15,013 nucleotides of DNA from assembly GCA_009788135.1 (NCBI GenBank), contig WQSA01000039.1, positions 1 through 15,013 on the forward strand. The letters are read 5' to 3'. Origin of the DNA: Candidatus Fibrimonadales bacterium (lineage in GTDB: Bacteria; Fibrobacterota; Fibrobacteria; Fibrobacterales; Fibrobacteraceae). The notes beneath the pieces are model-generated. The model was not told the origin of the DNA. It saw only the letters and a list, made by a program, of their open reading frames with translations, and ran no database searches. The first letter of the stretch is position 1; each line of letters begins with the position of its first letter. This document shows positions 6,334 to 12,748 of this stretch, one piece after another. The position numbers were made by a program, and so were the translations under genes.

Positions 6334-6535
6334 CCTGCGCCGCAGGCTTTTGTTGTTGATTTCCATAGCTTGCAATAATAGCCTTGTCTGCAAGCTCGCG
6401 ATAGCTCGCTTTTAACCCTTGGCTAGTAAGCCTAGCGCTTTCTAGCTCCAACATATCATAAACAGCAGGCGATATAGTAACAGATACAGCCTTTCTGTCT
6501 ATGAAATTCTTAATATTAACTTTGTCCATACTCAT
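6329..6535 (-). CDS. 68-aa ribbon-helix-helix-like protein, first gene of the operon
   Basis: First gene of the long minus-strand operon. VSVTISPAVYDMLELESARL gives the beta strand and first helix, and SYRELADKAIIAS the second helix, of a CopG/Arc-like ribbon-helix-helix protein; VTIS-PAVYDML is close to the common pattern. It probably represses its own promoter in the adjacent 110-bp AT-rich gap. No ribosome binding site precedes the ATG at 6535 or the next ATG at 6529, and a TATATA box is only two bases upstream, so translation may start on a leaderless message, possibly at 6529. The Gln-rich C-terminus looks unstructured. Confidence 0.6.
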   Translation of the reverse strand: MSMDKVNIKNFIDRKAVSVTISPAVYDMLELESARLTSQGLKASYRELADKAIIASYGNQQQKPAAQV

Positions 6536-6537
6536 AA

Positions 6538-6566
6538 TATATAAATAAATTTATAAAATAGTACAA
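6538..6566 (-). promoter_or_regulatory. Candidate promoter of the minus-strand operon
   Basis: On the minus strand TTGTAC (6561-6566), a 17-bp gap and TATATA (6538-6543) resemble -35 and -10 boxes. The region is extremely AT-rich, so chance matches are expected. If used, transcription would start at or within the first codon of the 68-aa gene, consistent with the lack of a ribosome binding site there. Confidence 0.3.
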
Positions 6567-6621
6567 AAAAATATAATTTTTTACATTTTTCTTGTATTTT
6601 CCCTATTTTTTTACCCTTTTT

Positions 6622-6644
6622 TCCTATTTTGCCGATAAATAGGA
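6622..6644. promoter_or_regulatory. Perfect 8-bp inverted repeat at the HTH gene start, candidate operator
   Basis: TCCTATTT (6622-6629) and AAATAGGA (6637-6644) are exact inverted copies with a 7-bp spacer, ending one base before the ATG of the Xre-type regulator. Partial copies of CCTATTTT occur just upstream (6602-6610). The second arm doubles as the weak AGGA ribosome site, so a bound regulator would block both transcription start and translation of its own gene. Confidence 0.55.
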
Positions 6645-6645
6645 T

Positions 6646-6978
6646 ATGGAAACGAAGGAAGTGCATAACGGAATTAAGGATTTCAGGCATAGGATGCGCT
6701 GGAAACAGGCTGATTTGGCGAAAATGCTAGAAGTCGATCAGGCTAGTATTTCTCTTTGGGAGTCTGGCAAAAGCCAACCGCAGGGGTTTAAAATTATCCA
6801 AAAGCTTCTAGAGAATGGAGCCACGGTTGAGGAACTTTTCGGAATTGATTACAGAAAAAAACATCATATTAACCCAGAAGAGACCTTCCCCCCTAAGGGT
6901 GAATTTGAAAAAAGAGTTTGCGAAGTACTTGCTAAACATTTGACCGGGCTTATGAAACAAATTAAACAGGAGGTTTAA
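6646..6978 (+). CDS. Xre-family HTH regulator
   Basis: A 110-aa protein with a Cro/C1-type helix-turn-helix at about 8-60: KQADLAKMLEVDQASISLWE is the classic helix 2, turn and recognition helix 3, followed by SGKSQPQGFKIIQKL. The C-terminal 50 residues are helical and charged, possibly for dimerisation. It is the first gene of the plus-strand cassette, divergent from the replication operon, and likely controls the SIR2 genes and possibly the opposite promoter. The ribosome site is weak (AGGA one base before ATG). The next small gene's AGGAGG lies inside its last codons, so the two are coupled. Confidence 0.8.
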   Translation: METKEVHNGIKDFRHRMRWKQADLAKMLEVDQASISLWESGKSQPQGFKIIQKLLENGATVEELFGIDYRKKHHINPEETFPPKGEFEKRVCEVLAKHLTGLMKQIKQEV

Positions 6979-6979
6979 G

Positions 6980-7117
6980 ATGGAAGAAAATGTGGTAAAG
7001 ACTAAGGTTACTCCAACTCTAGAAGATCGAGTTGTTGAGTTGGAAAAAAAGGTTGCCATATTAGAGGCAGCGGAAAGTACACGAGCAAGAAAGGAGAGAC
7101 AAGCCAGACTTCGATAA
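6980..7117 (+). CDS. 45-aa coiled-coil peptide between the regulator and the SIR2 genes
   Basis: A small gene with AGGAGG six bases before the ATG and its start one base after the regulator's stop codon. The product is MEENVVKTKVTPTLEDRVVE, then a heptad-patterned helix (LEKKVAILEA) and a very basic end (STRARKERQARLR). It resembles a short leucine-zipper-like oligomerisation helix. It could be a partner of the HTH protein or a small modulator of the SIR2 system. Placement and ribosome site support it; no family is recognised. Confidence 0.6.
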   Translation: MEENVVKTKVTPTLEDRVVELEKKVAILEAAESTRARKERQARLR

Positions 7118-7151
7118 ATACAATAGTGAAATTCTAGGAAATTAAAGTAGC

Positions 7152-7173
7152 TTTGAATGTGAAGGAGAAATGA
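7152..7173 (+). repeat. SIR2 leader repeat, copy 1
   Basis: This 22-base leader, which contains GTGAAGGAGAAATGA (7159-7173), matches 8202-8223 at 20 of 22 positions, the differences being AT versus GC just before GTG. It supplies the ribosome binding site AAGGAG, seven bases before the ATG at 7175. Confidence 0.7.
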
Positions 7174-7174
7174 A

Positions 7175-8182
7175 ATGCTTCCAACTAAAGAACAATTAGA
7201 AAAAGAAGACAACGCAGATCGTACAAATACGAGATTTGATGATGATGAAAAACTTCCGCTGTTTGTGATAGGAGCTGGTGCTAGTATTGAATTTGGCTAT
7301 CCAAATGGAGATGAATTGAAAATGCAAATAAAAGAAATTCTAGATACCAACAATTTAGATTTTCACGATATCAATTTAACTTCTTTATGCAAAAAAGAGA
7401 AAGATGAACAAAAATTAATAGACGCCTGCAATACTATAAATAAAAAAATAGACCATTTCCAAACAGTAGACGGCTGTATACGCTTTTATAGTGAATTTAA
7501 TGAATATGTAAAAAGCGTAGGAAATTTTGCTATTGCAAAGGCTATATTGAATTTAGAATTTAATAAAGATTCCCTTTTCTCGGCGAAAAATGCATTAAGA
7601 ACGGAAGATCATTGGCTTAAGTCATTTTTTCAATTCGTAACAAAACATTTAAGCGAAAGCGACGTAAAAGTAAGAATTCCTAGGATACCAATAATGACAT
7701 TTAATTATGAAAGAAATATAGAAAAATATTTAGATTATATGTCTATCCTGCTATTTGAGTCTAACTCTGATCTTTCTAAATACATTGAGCATATGTATGG
7801 CAGTTTACCAAAAGAATCTGAATTTGCTAAAGAAAATTACTCGTTATTAAATTGGTCAAAAGAAATTGAAACATATACGGAACGTATAAACTTATATCCA
7901 CACGTAAGAAATTGCAACCCTCGCATTTATGAAGCTGAATCAATAGTATTCTTAGGCTTTGGATATGATACAGTAAATATGAAATTACTTTCTCGAATTA
8001 TGAATCAAGAAAAGAAAAAGAAAGTTTTTGGAACTGCTTATAAAATAGATAAAAATTTAAAAGAAAATCTAACCGAAAATATTTCTAAAACTTTTAATGT
8101 TGATAAAAATGATATTAAATTATATGACACTACGTGCAAAGATTTTTTTAATAAATTTTCATCAATAGAGGATTTAAAATGA
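7175..8182 (+). CDS. SIR2-like protein 1, probably lacking the catalytic His
   Basis: A 335-aa protein with a SIR2-like (SIR2_2 type) NAD-binding fold. Visible motifs: LFVIGAGAS-IEFGYPNG (29-45), the Rossmann glycine loop; MTFNYERN (174-181), with Asn177 at the usual catalytic Asn; EHMYGSL (205-211); and VFLGFGYD (258-265). In sirtuins and SIR2-like NADases the residue directly before G of the HG motif is the catalytic His; here it is Tyr208, so this copy may bind NAD without hydrolysing it. AAGGAG is seven bases before the ATG. The N-terminal 25 residues are charged and extra to the fold. It is about the same size as the next gene product but only its motifs align, so the two are diverged paralogs. 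It is AT-rich compared with the flanking chromosome. A role as regulator or decoy subunit of a defence NADase is inferred. Confidence 0.8.
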   Translation: MLPTKEQLEKEDNADRTNTRFDDDEKLPLFVIGAGASIEFGYPNGDELKMQIKEILDTNNLDFHDINLTSLCKKEKDEQKLIDACNTINKKIDHFQTVDGCIRFYSEFNEYVKSVGNFAIAKAILNLEFNKDSLFSAKNALRTEDHWLKSFFQFVTKHLSESDVKVRIPRIPIMTFNYERNIEKYLDYMSILLFESNSDLSKYIEHMYGSLPKESEFAKENYSLLNWSKEIETYTERINLYPHVRNCNPRIYEAESIVFLGFGYDTVNMKLLSRIMNQEKKKKVFGTAYKIDKNLKENLTENISKTFNVDKNDIKLYDTTCKDFFNKFSSIEDLK

Positions 8183-8201
8183 TTAAGGATAATGAAGCCG
8201 T

Positions 8202-8223
8202 TTTGAGCGTGAAGGAGAAATGA
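8202..8223 (+). repeat. SIR2 leader repeat, copy 2
   Basis: Near-identical copy of 7152-7173 (20 of 22 bases), including GTGAAGGAGAAATGA at 8209-8223, lying 20 bases past the stop of SIR2-like gene 1. It shows that the two genes arose, or were joined, with their translation leader. Confidence 0.7.
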
Positions 8224-8225
8224 TT

Positions 8226-9212
8226 ATGAGTGATTTGTTTATAATCGGTGCTGGTGCAAGTAAGCCTTATGGGTTTCCGACTGGATACGAATTGCTAAAG
8301 AAAATGAAGGGATTAAAAACACTAATGAATAAATCGGAGCAATTACATCAAAGTGAAATAGATAGATTAAAAAAGAAGAGCTATCCTCTGAAAGATCCTG
8401 AAGCGGAAATAATGGAGGAGAATCTTGAATTAAGGAAGGAAATGTCTAGAATAGGTACGGACGATCCTCGTGTTGCTAAAATTTTTAATAATGCTTTAGA
8501 TGAACTAAGTAAATCTCAAGCTCCGTCAGTAGACGATTTCCTTAGAAATCGAACCGACATATATGAAATTAATATGACGAAAATGATTTTGTCTAAAATT
8601 ATATTATTTTACGAACGAAGATACCGTAAGCGAGAAGTTGAGAGTGATATTGATTGGATACAATATTTATGTACTTATACCGATAGAAAAAATAATTTAA
8701 ATGACTTTTTAAAGTCAAAATTTATAATTTTTAATTATGATAGAATTTTTGAATATTGTATTTTAAATTACTTAACATCCGAAAATAAATGTCATCGCAG
8801 TAATGGACTCCATATGGTTGTAAACTGTATGGATATTACTCATGTGCATGGAGATTTAGGAAAATTAGATAAATTTGAATTTGGAAGTGAATTCAACGAC
8901 ATAGAATTTACTAGACTTAGGACTGTATGGGATAAAAAAGATGAATTTAAGAATGTTTATAGTGAAATAAATAAATACTTTCTGGAAAGTAATAGGGTAT
9001 TTTTCTTAGGTTTTGGATATTTGAAAGAAAATTTAGATGTACTTGAAATTAACCAAGGTAGTAACATTCTTTCTGGAAAAGAAATTTATGGAACGATAAA
9101 AAACTTGGCTAAAACTAAAATTGAAAGTCTTATGAAATCATGTGGAGCGAAGAGCGTTAAAATGGTTGAATGTACAGCCAATGAGTTAGTTAAAGAATAT
9201 TTTGACGTTTAA
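8226..9212 (+). CDS. SIR2-like protein 2, catalytic residues present
   Basis: A 328-aa SIR2-like protein. I choose the ATG at 8226 because AAGGAG ends eight bases before it; the ATG at 8220 is only two bases from it. Motifs: DLFIIGAGASKPYGFPTG at the N-terminus, SVDDFL near 101-106, IFNYDRI with Asn170, THVHGDLG with His208 directly before Gly, and FFLGFGYLKENL near 260-271. Asn and His are the pair that SIR2-like NADases need, so this member is predicted active on NAD. A charged helical insert fills about 30-95, where sensor or partner contacts may lie. It probably acts as the toxic effector of an abortive-infection type system, by analogy with Thoeris ThsA, DSR and SIR2-containing short Argonaute systems; function here is untested. 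Confidence 0.8.
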   Translation: MSDLFIIGAGASKPYGFPTGYELLKKMKGLKTLMNKSEQLHQSEIDRLKKKSYPLKDPEAEIMEENLELRKEMSRIGTDDPRVAKIFNNALDELSKSQAPSVDDFLRNRTDIYEINMTKMILSKIILFYERRYRKREVESDIDWIQYLCTYTDRKNNLNDFLKSKFIIFNYDRIFEYCILNYLTSENKCHRSNGLHMVVNCMDITHVHGDLGKLDKFEFGSEFNDIEFTRLRTVWDKKDEFKNVYSEINKYFLESNRVFFLGFGYLKENLDVLEINQGSNILSGKEIYGTIKNLAKTKIESLMKSCGAKSVKMVECTANELVKEYFDV

Positions 9213-9266
9213 GGATTAGTTTATGACCTGCAACACAATACAAAATTCTTAACCAAGGAGCAAACT

Positions 9267-10496
9267 ATGCCAATCCAACCTACAAGCGGATTACTAGACA
9301 AATACCCAGAATGGGCAGATAATTACATAAAAGAAAAAAACTTTCAAATAAAAACAAAACCAGACTATTTGAAAGATTTAGAGACAATCCCAGATATGAC
9401 AATAAAAAACGCAAAGCAGTTGCATAAATACATTTTAGAAGAAAGAGATTTTTGGGGTATTTACCAAAATCATATAGTTAATAACTATCATCAAAGCTTA
9501 AATGCAGCCGATTCGCAACTTCGAGACGCTTTAAATAATACAAATTCAAGTTTAATCTCAAATGTAGTTGGTATTTTACAAGGTTGCCAAATAAGTTCAA
9601 AGACTAGATTGGCAAAAGATTTCTTTGTTAAATTCAAAGAAGAGCCCGAGCACTTTTTTAAAGGATTTATGTTTGCAATTCAAAATTCAATATACAATAA
9701 TAATTATTCTATAAATTCAGATTGTCAAAAGCCATTTTGGCACAAAGGCATGCATTACGGTTTTGAGTATATGAATACAAGAAAAGAATTATTAAATTCT
9801 ATCGGAAATTTAAAAGAAGAATTTCAAGAAACAGCAAAAGACGCTATAGGTGAATTAAATATTTTTACAGCAGATTTGACATCAACTAAAAATAAACTAA
9901 ACGATGAGCTTTCGTCATTGCAAAACGCTCATATTAATAAACTTGAAGAAATGAAAAATGAGTCAGATGCCTTTATAAAAACTGAAAAAGAGACTTTTGA
10001 AAAACTTGAAAAGAACTATAAAGAAAAAATAGCATTTGAAGAACCCGCAAAAGATTGGGGTTTAATGTCGGTAAAGTATGGAGTGAGCGGAAGAAATTGG
10101 CTTATACTAAGTAGCATTATTAGCGTTATAATAATAGCACTAATGTCATATTTAGTTATGAATTTAGAAGAGATAACTGATAAAACAAGTTTATTCAATA
10201 TAGTAAGACAAGCTCTTATTTTAACCGTAATAACAAGCGTTGGAATTTACATATTACGGATAACAATTAAACTTGCTCTAAGTAATTTTCATCTCTCAAA
10301 AGATGCAACGGAGCGGGAACGACTAACTAGGTTTTACATATCAATGAAGAATTCAAATTTAATACAAGATAGCGAAAGGCCTTTAATAATAACATCTTTA
10401 TTTAGCAGGTCCGACACTGGGCTATTAAAAGAAGGTTCAACTCCAGAAATGCCTAATGCTGGAAGCATGGTAGATTTAATAAAAGAAAGCAAGTAA
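9267..10496 (+). CDS. Coiled-coil two-membrane-segment protein, DUF6161-like
   Basis: A 409-aa protein. The N-terminal 170 residues are soluble and rich in aromatic and Asn residues. About 175-257 is a long charged coiled coil. Two hydrophobic segments (about 277-299 and 313-333) form a membrane hairpin. The C-terminal tail carries SNFHLSKDATERERLTRFY and ERPLIITSLFSRSDTGLL, which I recall as typical of DUF6161. AAGGAG sits six bases before the ATG within TTAACCAAGGAG, the same leader type as in the replication operon. The gene follows the SIR2 pair by 54 bases on the same strand. Coiled-coil plus membrane hairpin is a layout seen in membrane-acting defence effectors, but this protein could also act as a membrane anchor or sensor. 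The DUF assignment is from memory. Confidence 0.65.
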   Translation: MPIQPTSGLLDKYPEWADNYIKEKNFQIKTKPDYLKDLETIPDMTIKNAKQLHKYILEERDFWGIYQNHIVNNYHQSLNAADSQLRDALNNTNSSLISNVVGILQGCQISSKTRLAKDFFVKFKEEPEHFFKGFMFAIQNSIYNNNYSINSDCQKPFWHKGMHYGFEYMNTRKELLNSIGNLKEEFQETAKDAIGELNIFTADLTSTKNKLNDELSSLQNAHINKLEEMKNESDAFIKTEKETFEKLEKNYKEKIAFEEPAKDWGLMSVKYGVSGRNWLILSSIISVIIIALMSYLVMNLEEITDKTSLFNIVRQALILTVITSVGIYILRITIKLALSNFHLSKDATERERLTRFYISMKNSNLIQDSERPLIITSLFSRSDTGLLKEGSTPEMPNAGSMVDLIKESK

Positions 10497-10598
10497 AGGT
10501 TAGTTTACATCCAGCTATTTGCCGCACCGCCCCAGGCGCGAAGCCGCCGCCAACCGCATCTTGAAGAATGGAAAGCTTGGAGGGAATTGAAAGATTAA
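10497..10598 (+). pseudogene. 33-codon open continuation after the DUF6161-like stop, GC-rich remnant
   Basis: Directly after the stop codon at 10494-10496 the same frame stays open for 33 codons to TAA at 10596-10598. It encodes a GC-rich, basic stretch (APPQARSRR) and a plausible protein end (HLEEWKAWRELKD). Base composition changes sharply from the AT-rich cassette. It may be the 3' end of an older gene cut by insertion of the cassette, or chance. The rest of this 98-bp gap shows nothing else. Confidence 0.3.
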
Positions 10599-10613
10599 GC
10601 TTTAGACTTAATC
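10593..10613. terminator. Weak hairpin between convergent genes
   Basis: GATTAAG (10593-10599) and CTTAATC (10607-10613) are exact inverted copies with a 7-nt loop, at the convergent ends of the plus cassette and the PIN gene. On the minus strand it is followed by TTTC only, so termination would be weak. The stem overlaps the last PIN codons. Confidence 0.35.
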
Positions 10614-11065
10614 TTAGGCTTAACTAGATGTTCCGGAAAATGTTTTCCTAAAAAATCCGCAGGATTTATAATAAAATCTTCTTTTGGATAATGCTTCAAA
10701 TTTCCGGTAATCAAAAGGGAATCGCTCTGTTTTGCGGCATCATAAAAAGCCCTATCATCTTCATCATTTATTTTAATTGCACTTTTTTCCGGCTCAAATA
10801 TGATGCCTTGATTAAGAATTATATTTAAAAGCGGCTTCGTTTGGCGAGCGGTAAAGGCTAATCTCGCATAATCAAAAACCCGCTTACATTCCGCTAAAAT
10901 TTCAGCACTGTAATAAAGCTGAAGTTTTTGCGTCACTACAAGCTTTATTATAGCAGCGCAATTTCCTTTTCCGCCTATTAAAGATGAAACAAAAACATTC
11001 GTATCTAAAACTACTTTAATAGCCGGCTTAGACTCCAAATTAGATTCACTTTGACTTTCTGACAT
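10595..11065 (-). CDS. PIN-domain toxin (type II toxin-antitoxin)
   Basis: A 156-aa protein of the PIN-family toxin group (COG1569-like), predicted Mg-dependent ribonuclease. Acidic residues of the active site are visible: VVLDTNVFVSSL (first Asp), AEILAECKRVF (Glu), INDEDDRAFYDAAKQSD (Asp pair) and LLITGNLKHYP near the C-terminus. The start is the ATG ending at 11065; a TTG two codons earlier is unlikely. No ribosome site is seen and the ATG lies inside the last codons of the antitoxin gene (20-base overlap), implying coupled translation. The C-terminal end is Lys-rich. With the antitoxin it would act as an addiction module stabilising the element. Confidence 0.85.
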   Translation of the reverse strand: MSESQSESNLESKPAIKVVLDTNVFVSSLIGGKGNCAAIIKLVVTQKLQLYYSAEILAECKRVFDYARLAFTARQTKPLLNIILNQGIIFEPEKSAIKINDEDDRAFYDAAKQSDSLLITGNLKHYPKEDFIINPADFLGKHFPEHLVKPKIKSKA

Positions 11066-11327
11066 CTGCAATCAATTCGTTTATTTCTTTCAAACTCATT
11101 TTTGAGTTTCCGTTTTTTTCAGAAATCTCATGCATTTCATCTATAGCCTGCAACGCTTCCATCTGCTGCAATTGCTCGCACAGCCTCTCAAAGTTTTTGC
11201 TATTTGTCTTTATCAAAAATACAGACGGCTTGCCTCTATGCGTTAAAACTACCTTCCCTTTTCTCGAAAGTGAAGATATAGCCGTCCTTGGCGACTTGTA
11301 AAATTCCTGAACCGGTAATAGCTGCAT
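11046..11327 (-). CDS. Phd/YefM-type antitoxin
   Basis: A 93-aa protein starting MQLLPVQEFYKSPRTAISSL, with GKVVLTHRGKPSVFLIKT at about 25-42: the N-terminal DNA-binding fold of Phd/YefM antitoxins, where a beta strand carries V-x-L-T-x-x-G-K-P. The C-terminal half (about 45-93) is helical and would wrap the toxin. AGAGG lies five bases before the ATG at 11327; the longer open frame is integrase overlap. The gene starts 10 bases after the integrase stop, so it is likely transcribed from the integrase promoter as well as its own. It should repress the pair and neutralise the PIN toxin. Confidence 0.8.
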   Translation of the reverse strand: MQLLPVQEFYKSPRTAISSLSRKGKVVLTHRGKPSVFLIKTNSKNFERLCEQLQQMEALQAIDEMHEISEKNGNSKMSLKEINELIADVRKSK

Positions 11328-11337
11328 AAATACCTCT

Positions 11338-12549
11338 TTACAAAAAATACAAATTTTCCAACCACTCCACCAACTCCCGCCGCTCCTTAATAGCCTCCTC
11401 AAAACCCACCTTAAAATGCTCCGGAACGAATTTCCCGTAAAGATTGGCTGTAGTACCTATATCGGAATGCCCCAACTGGTAGCTCACCATCTGCAAAGTA
11501 GCTGCCTGGGAAAGCAGCTTGTTGACCGCAAAAGTGTGCCTGAACCTATGCGGATGGATGCCAGGAAAAGCTTTTACAAAAGGATTGCGCTTAAGTGCTA
11601 GGGAAATATTAGCCGCCGAAATCTTAAAGACGTGCCCCCGCCTGAATATTTCAGCGATGGTAGGACAAACCGGCAAAGTTCTCGCGGCGGCAGCAGTCTT
11701 TCCGCTAATAGGCTTATTTCGGCCAACAGCCTCGCCGTGCAAAACAATTCCATTCCCCCTTATGCTTTCCGGCTTTATATTGTCCAGTTCCCCAACCCGG
11801 ATTCCAGTAAGCAACAAAAACAAAATCGAATCATGCAATTCGCTTCTTGCGTTTTTCAAAAATGCCAGGATTCTCCTTTGCAAATCAACGGACAGCGGTT
11901 CGACGATCTTGGTATTAACACCGGCAATGATTTTAACTTCCACGTCATCCCAAAGAGTGGCATTTGGCAACCATCCATTCCGGGCCGCAACTTTAGCCAT
12001 CTGCTTCAATGTTTGCAAATTATGCTTCATTGTGCTTGCACTTATTCGCGTTTGCCTGTTGTTGTAATTTGCCGTGCTTCGCCAAGCCAAAAATGTATAA
12101 GCGGTGTCCAGTTTTAAATCAACGATCGTTCGCAACCCTAAAGTGAAGAAAAAATCAAGAATAATTTTCTTTTCGTGAAGCATAGCCTCAAGCTGCTTAT
12201 CTGTAACGCCCTGCACTCTTTTTTGTTCAAACCAAGTTTCCGCAAGCTGCTCAAGAGAAACTTCTGGTTTTTCGTCGTTCTTACCGTAGCCAGACAATGC
12301 TATTTTTTCCAAAAGTGCTTTTTTTCCAGCATTATCAAAAGCTAAGTATGCCTGCACTGCTGACTTCATTTCTTTAGCTGTTATCGTTTCTCGAACCTTG
12401 GGCGCAAGAGTTCCCATAATAAGCTCGTGAGCTCTAAGGGCTAATTTCAGATATTGCGGTTCTTTAATGTCAAGGCAATAATACATAGGCCTGCCACGTC
12501 CCGCACGACGCTCTCGTATTTGTCCAATTGTGACGGATATACTTGCCAT
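11338..12549 (-). CDS. Tyrosine recombinase / phage-type integrase
   Basis: A 403-aa integrase that would insert and excise the element. The N-terminal 90 residues are the arm-binding part; a SAM-like core-binding domain spans about 95-200 (LEQLAETWFEQKR to AKVAARNGW); the catalytic domain follows. Active-site residues visible: Arg251 (TGIRVGEL), His334 and Arg337 (HPHRFRHTFA), His361 (QLGHSDIGTT) and nucleophile Tyr371 (NLYGKF). The set is complete, so the enzyme is probably active. The start is the ATG ending at 12549 (MASISVTIGQIRERR); upstream is a tandem repeat, not coding sequence, and only a TTG could extend it. Its GGAG is 12 bases away, a weak site. It is the last gene before the tRNA fragment. 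Confidence 0.92.
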   Translation of the reverse strand: MASISVTIGQIRERRAGRGRPMYYCLDIKEPQYLKLALRAHELIMGTLAPKVRETITAKEMKSAVQAYLAFDNAGKKALLEKIALSGYGKNDEKPEVSLEQLAETWFEQKRVQGVTDKQLEAMLHEKKIILDFFFTLGLRTIVDLKLDTAYTFLAWRSTANYNNRQTRISASTMKHNLQTLKQMAKVAARNGWLPNATLWDDVEVKIIAGVNTKIVEPLSVDLQRRILAFLKNARSELHDSILFLLLTGIRVGELDNIKPESIRGNGIVLHGEAVGRNKPISGKTAAAARTLPVCPTIAEIFRRGHVFKISAANISLALKRNPFVKAFPGIHPHRFRHTFAVNKLLSQAATLQMVSYQLGHSDIGTTANLYGKFVPEHFKVGFEEAIKERRELVEWLENLYFL

Positions 12550-12555
12550 ACTCTC

Positions 12556-12583
12556 AATGTACTCCAGTAAATGTACTCCAGTA
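12556..12583. repeat. Two tandem 14-bp repeats upstream of the integrase
   Basis: AATGTACTCCAGTA occurs twice with no gap (12556-12569 and 12570-12583), and AATGTAC recurs at 12595-12601. They sit within 55 bp of the integrase start codon, where excisionase, integrase arm or repressor sites are expected. Confidence 0.7.
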
Positions 12584-12617
12584 AAGTTACAACCAATGTA
12601 CAACAAAAATATAGTAA

Positions 12618-12663
12618 AAAAGTGAAATTTTAGACACTCAAAACGGCATTATCTTTCACTTTT
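12618..12663. promoter_or_regulatory. 10-bp inverted repeat in the integrase promoter region
   Basis: AAAAGTGAAA (12618-12627) and TTTCACTTTT (12654-12663) are exact inverted copies, 26 bp apart. They lie between the integrase and the presumed attachment site, a place for a regulator pair or arm-type integrase sites. The promoter itself is not identified with confidence. Confidence 0.45.
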
Positions 12664-12699
12664 GAAAATTCAACCTCTCCGATTGTTTAGGGGTTTGTG

Positions 12700-12745
12700 G
12701 CTAAGAGTGCGATAAAATCCGAGCTTGTTAAAAAATCGCCTTAGC
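12700..12745. other. Inverted repeat beside the presumed attachment site
   Basis: GCTAA-GAGT-GCGAT (12700-12713) and ATCGC-C-TTAGC (12735-12745) pair over 10 bp with a small asymmetric bulge and a 21-bp centre. It ends three bases from the tRNA break at 12748/12749. It may be the pair of core-type integrase sites on the element side, or a hairpin next to the truncated tRNA. Confidence 0.45.
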
Positions 12746-12748
12746 ATT

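Larger units (their letters stand above)
1..12748. mobile_element. Integrated plasmid- or prophage-like element (right-hand part)
   Basis: Everything from the left edge to the tRNA-Pro fragment reads as one integrated element: replication initiator, ParB-like protein, small phage-type operon genes, accessory cargo, and a tyrosine integrase as the last gene before a tRNA fragment. The right border is placed at 12748/12749, where the tRNA sequence stops at the end of the anticodon loop. Past it lie a UbiD-family gene and a second gene with a chromosomal look. The left border is outside the window. No structural phage genes are seen. The border position is inferred from the tRNA break, not from a confirmed direct repeat. 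Confidence 0.75.

Noticed and set aside
6808..7212. Open frame on the minus strand opposite the regulator and SIR2 start
   Set aside because: It is antisense to three well-supported genes, has a Phe/Leu/Ser-rich shadow composition and no domain.
12550..12606. Integrase start at the TTG near 12606
   Set aside because: The added segment is just the tandem 14-bp repeats in translation, and an ATG is available at 12549.
12607..12748. Group I intron inside the tRNA anticodon loop
   Set aside because: The stretch is too short, shows no recognisable core helices, and is followed by an integrase rather than a 3' exon.
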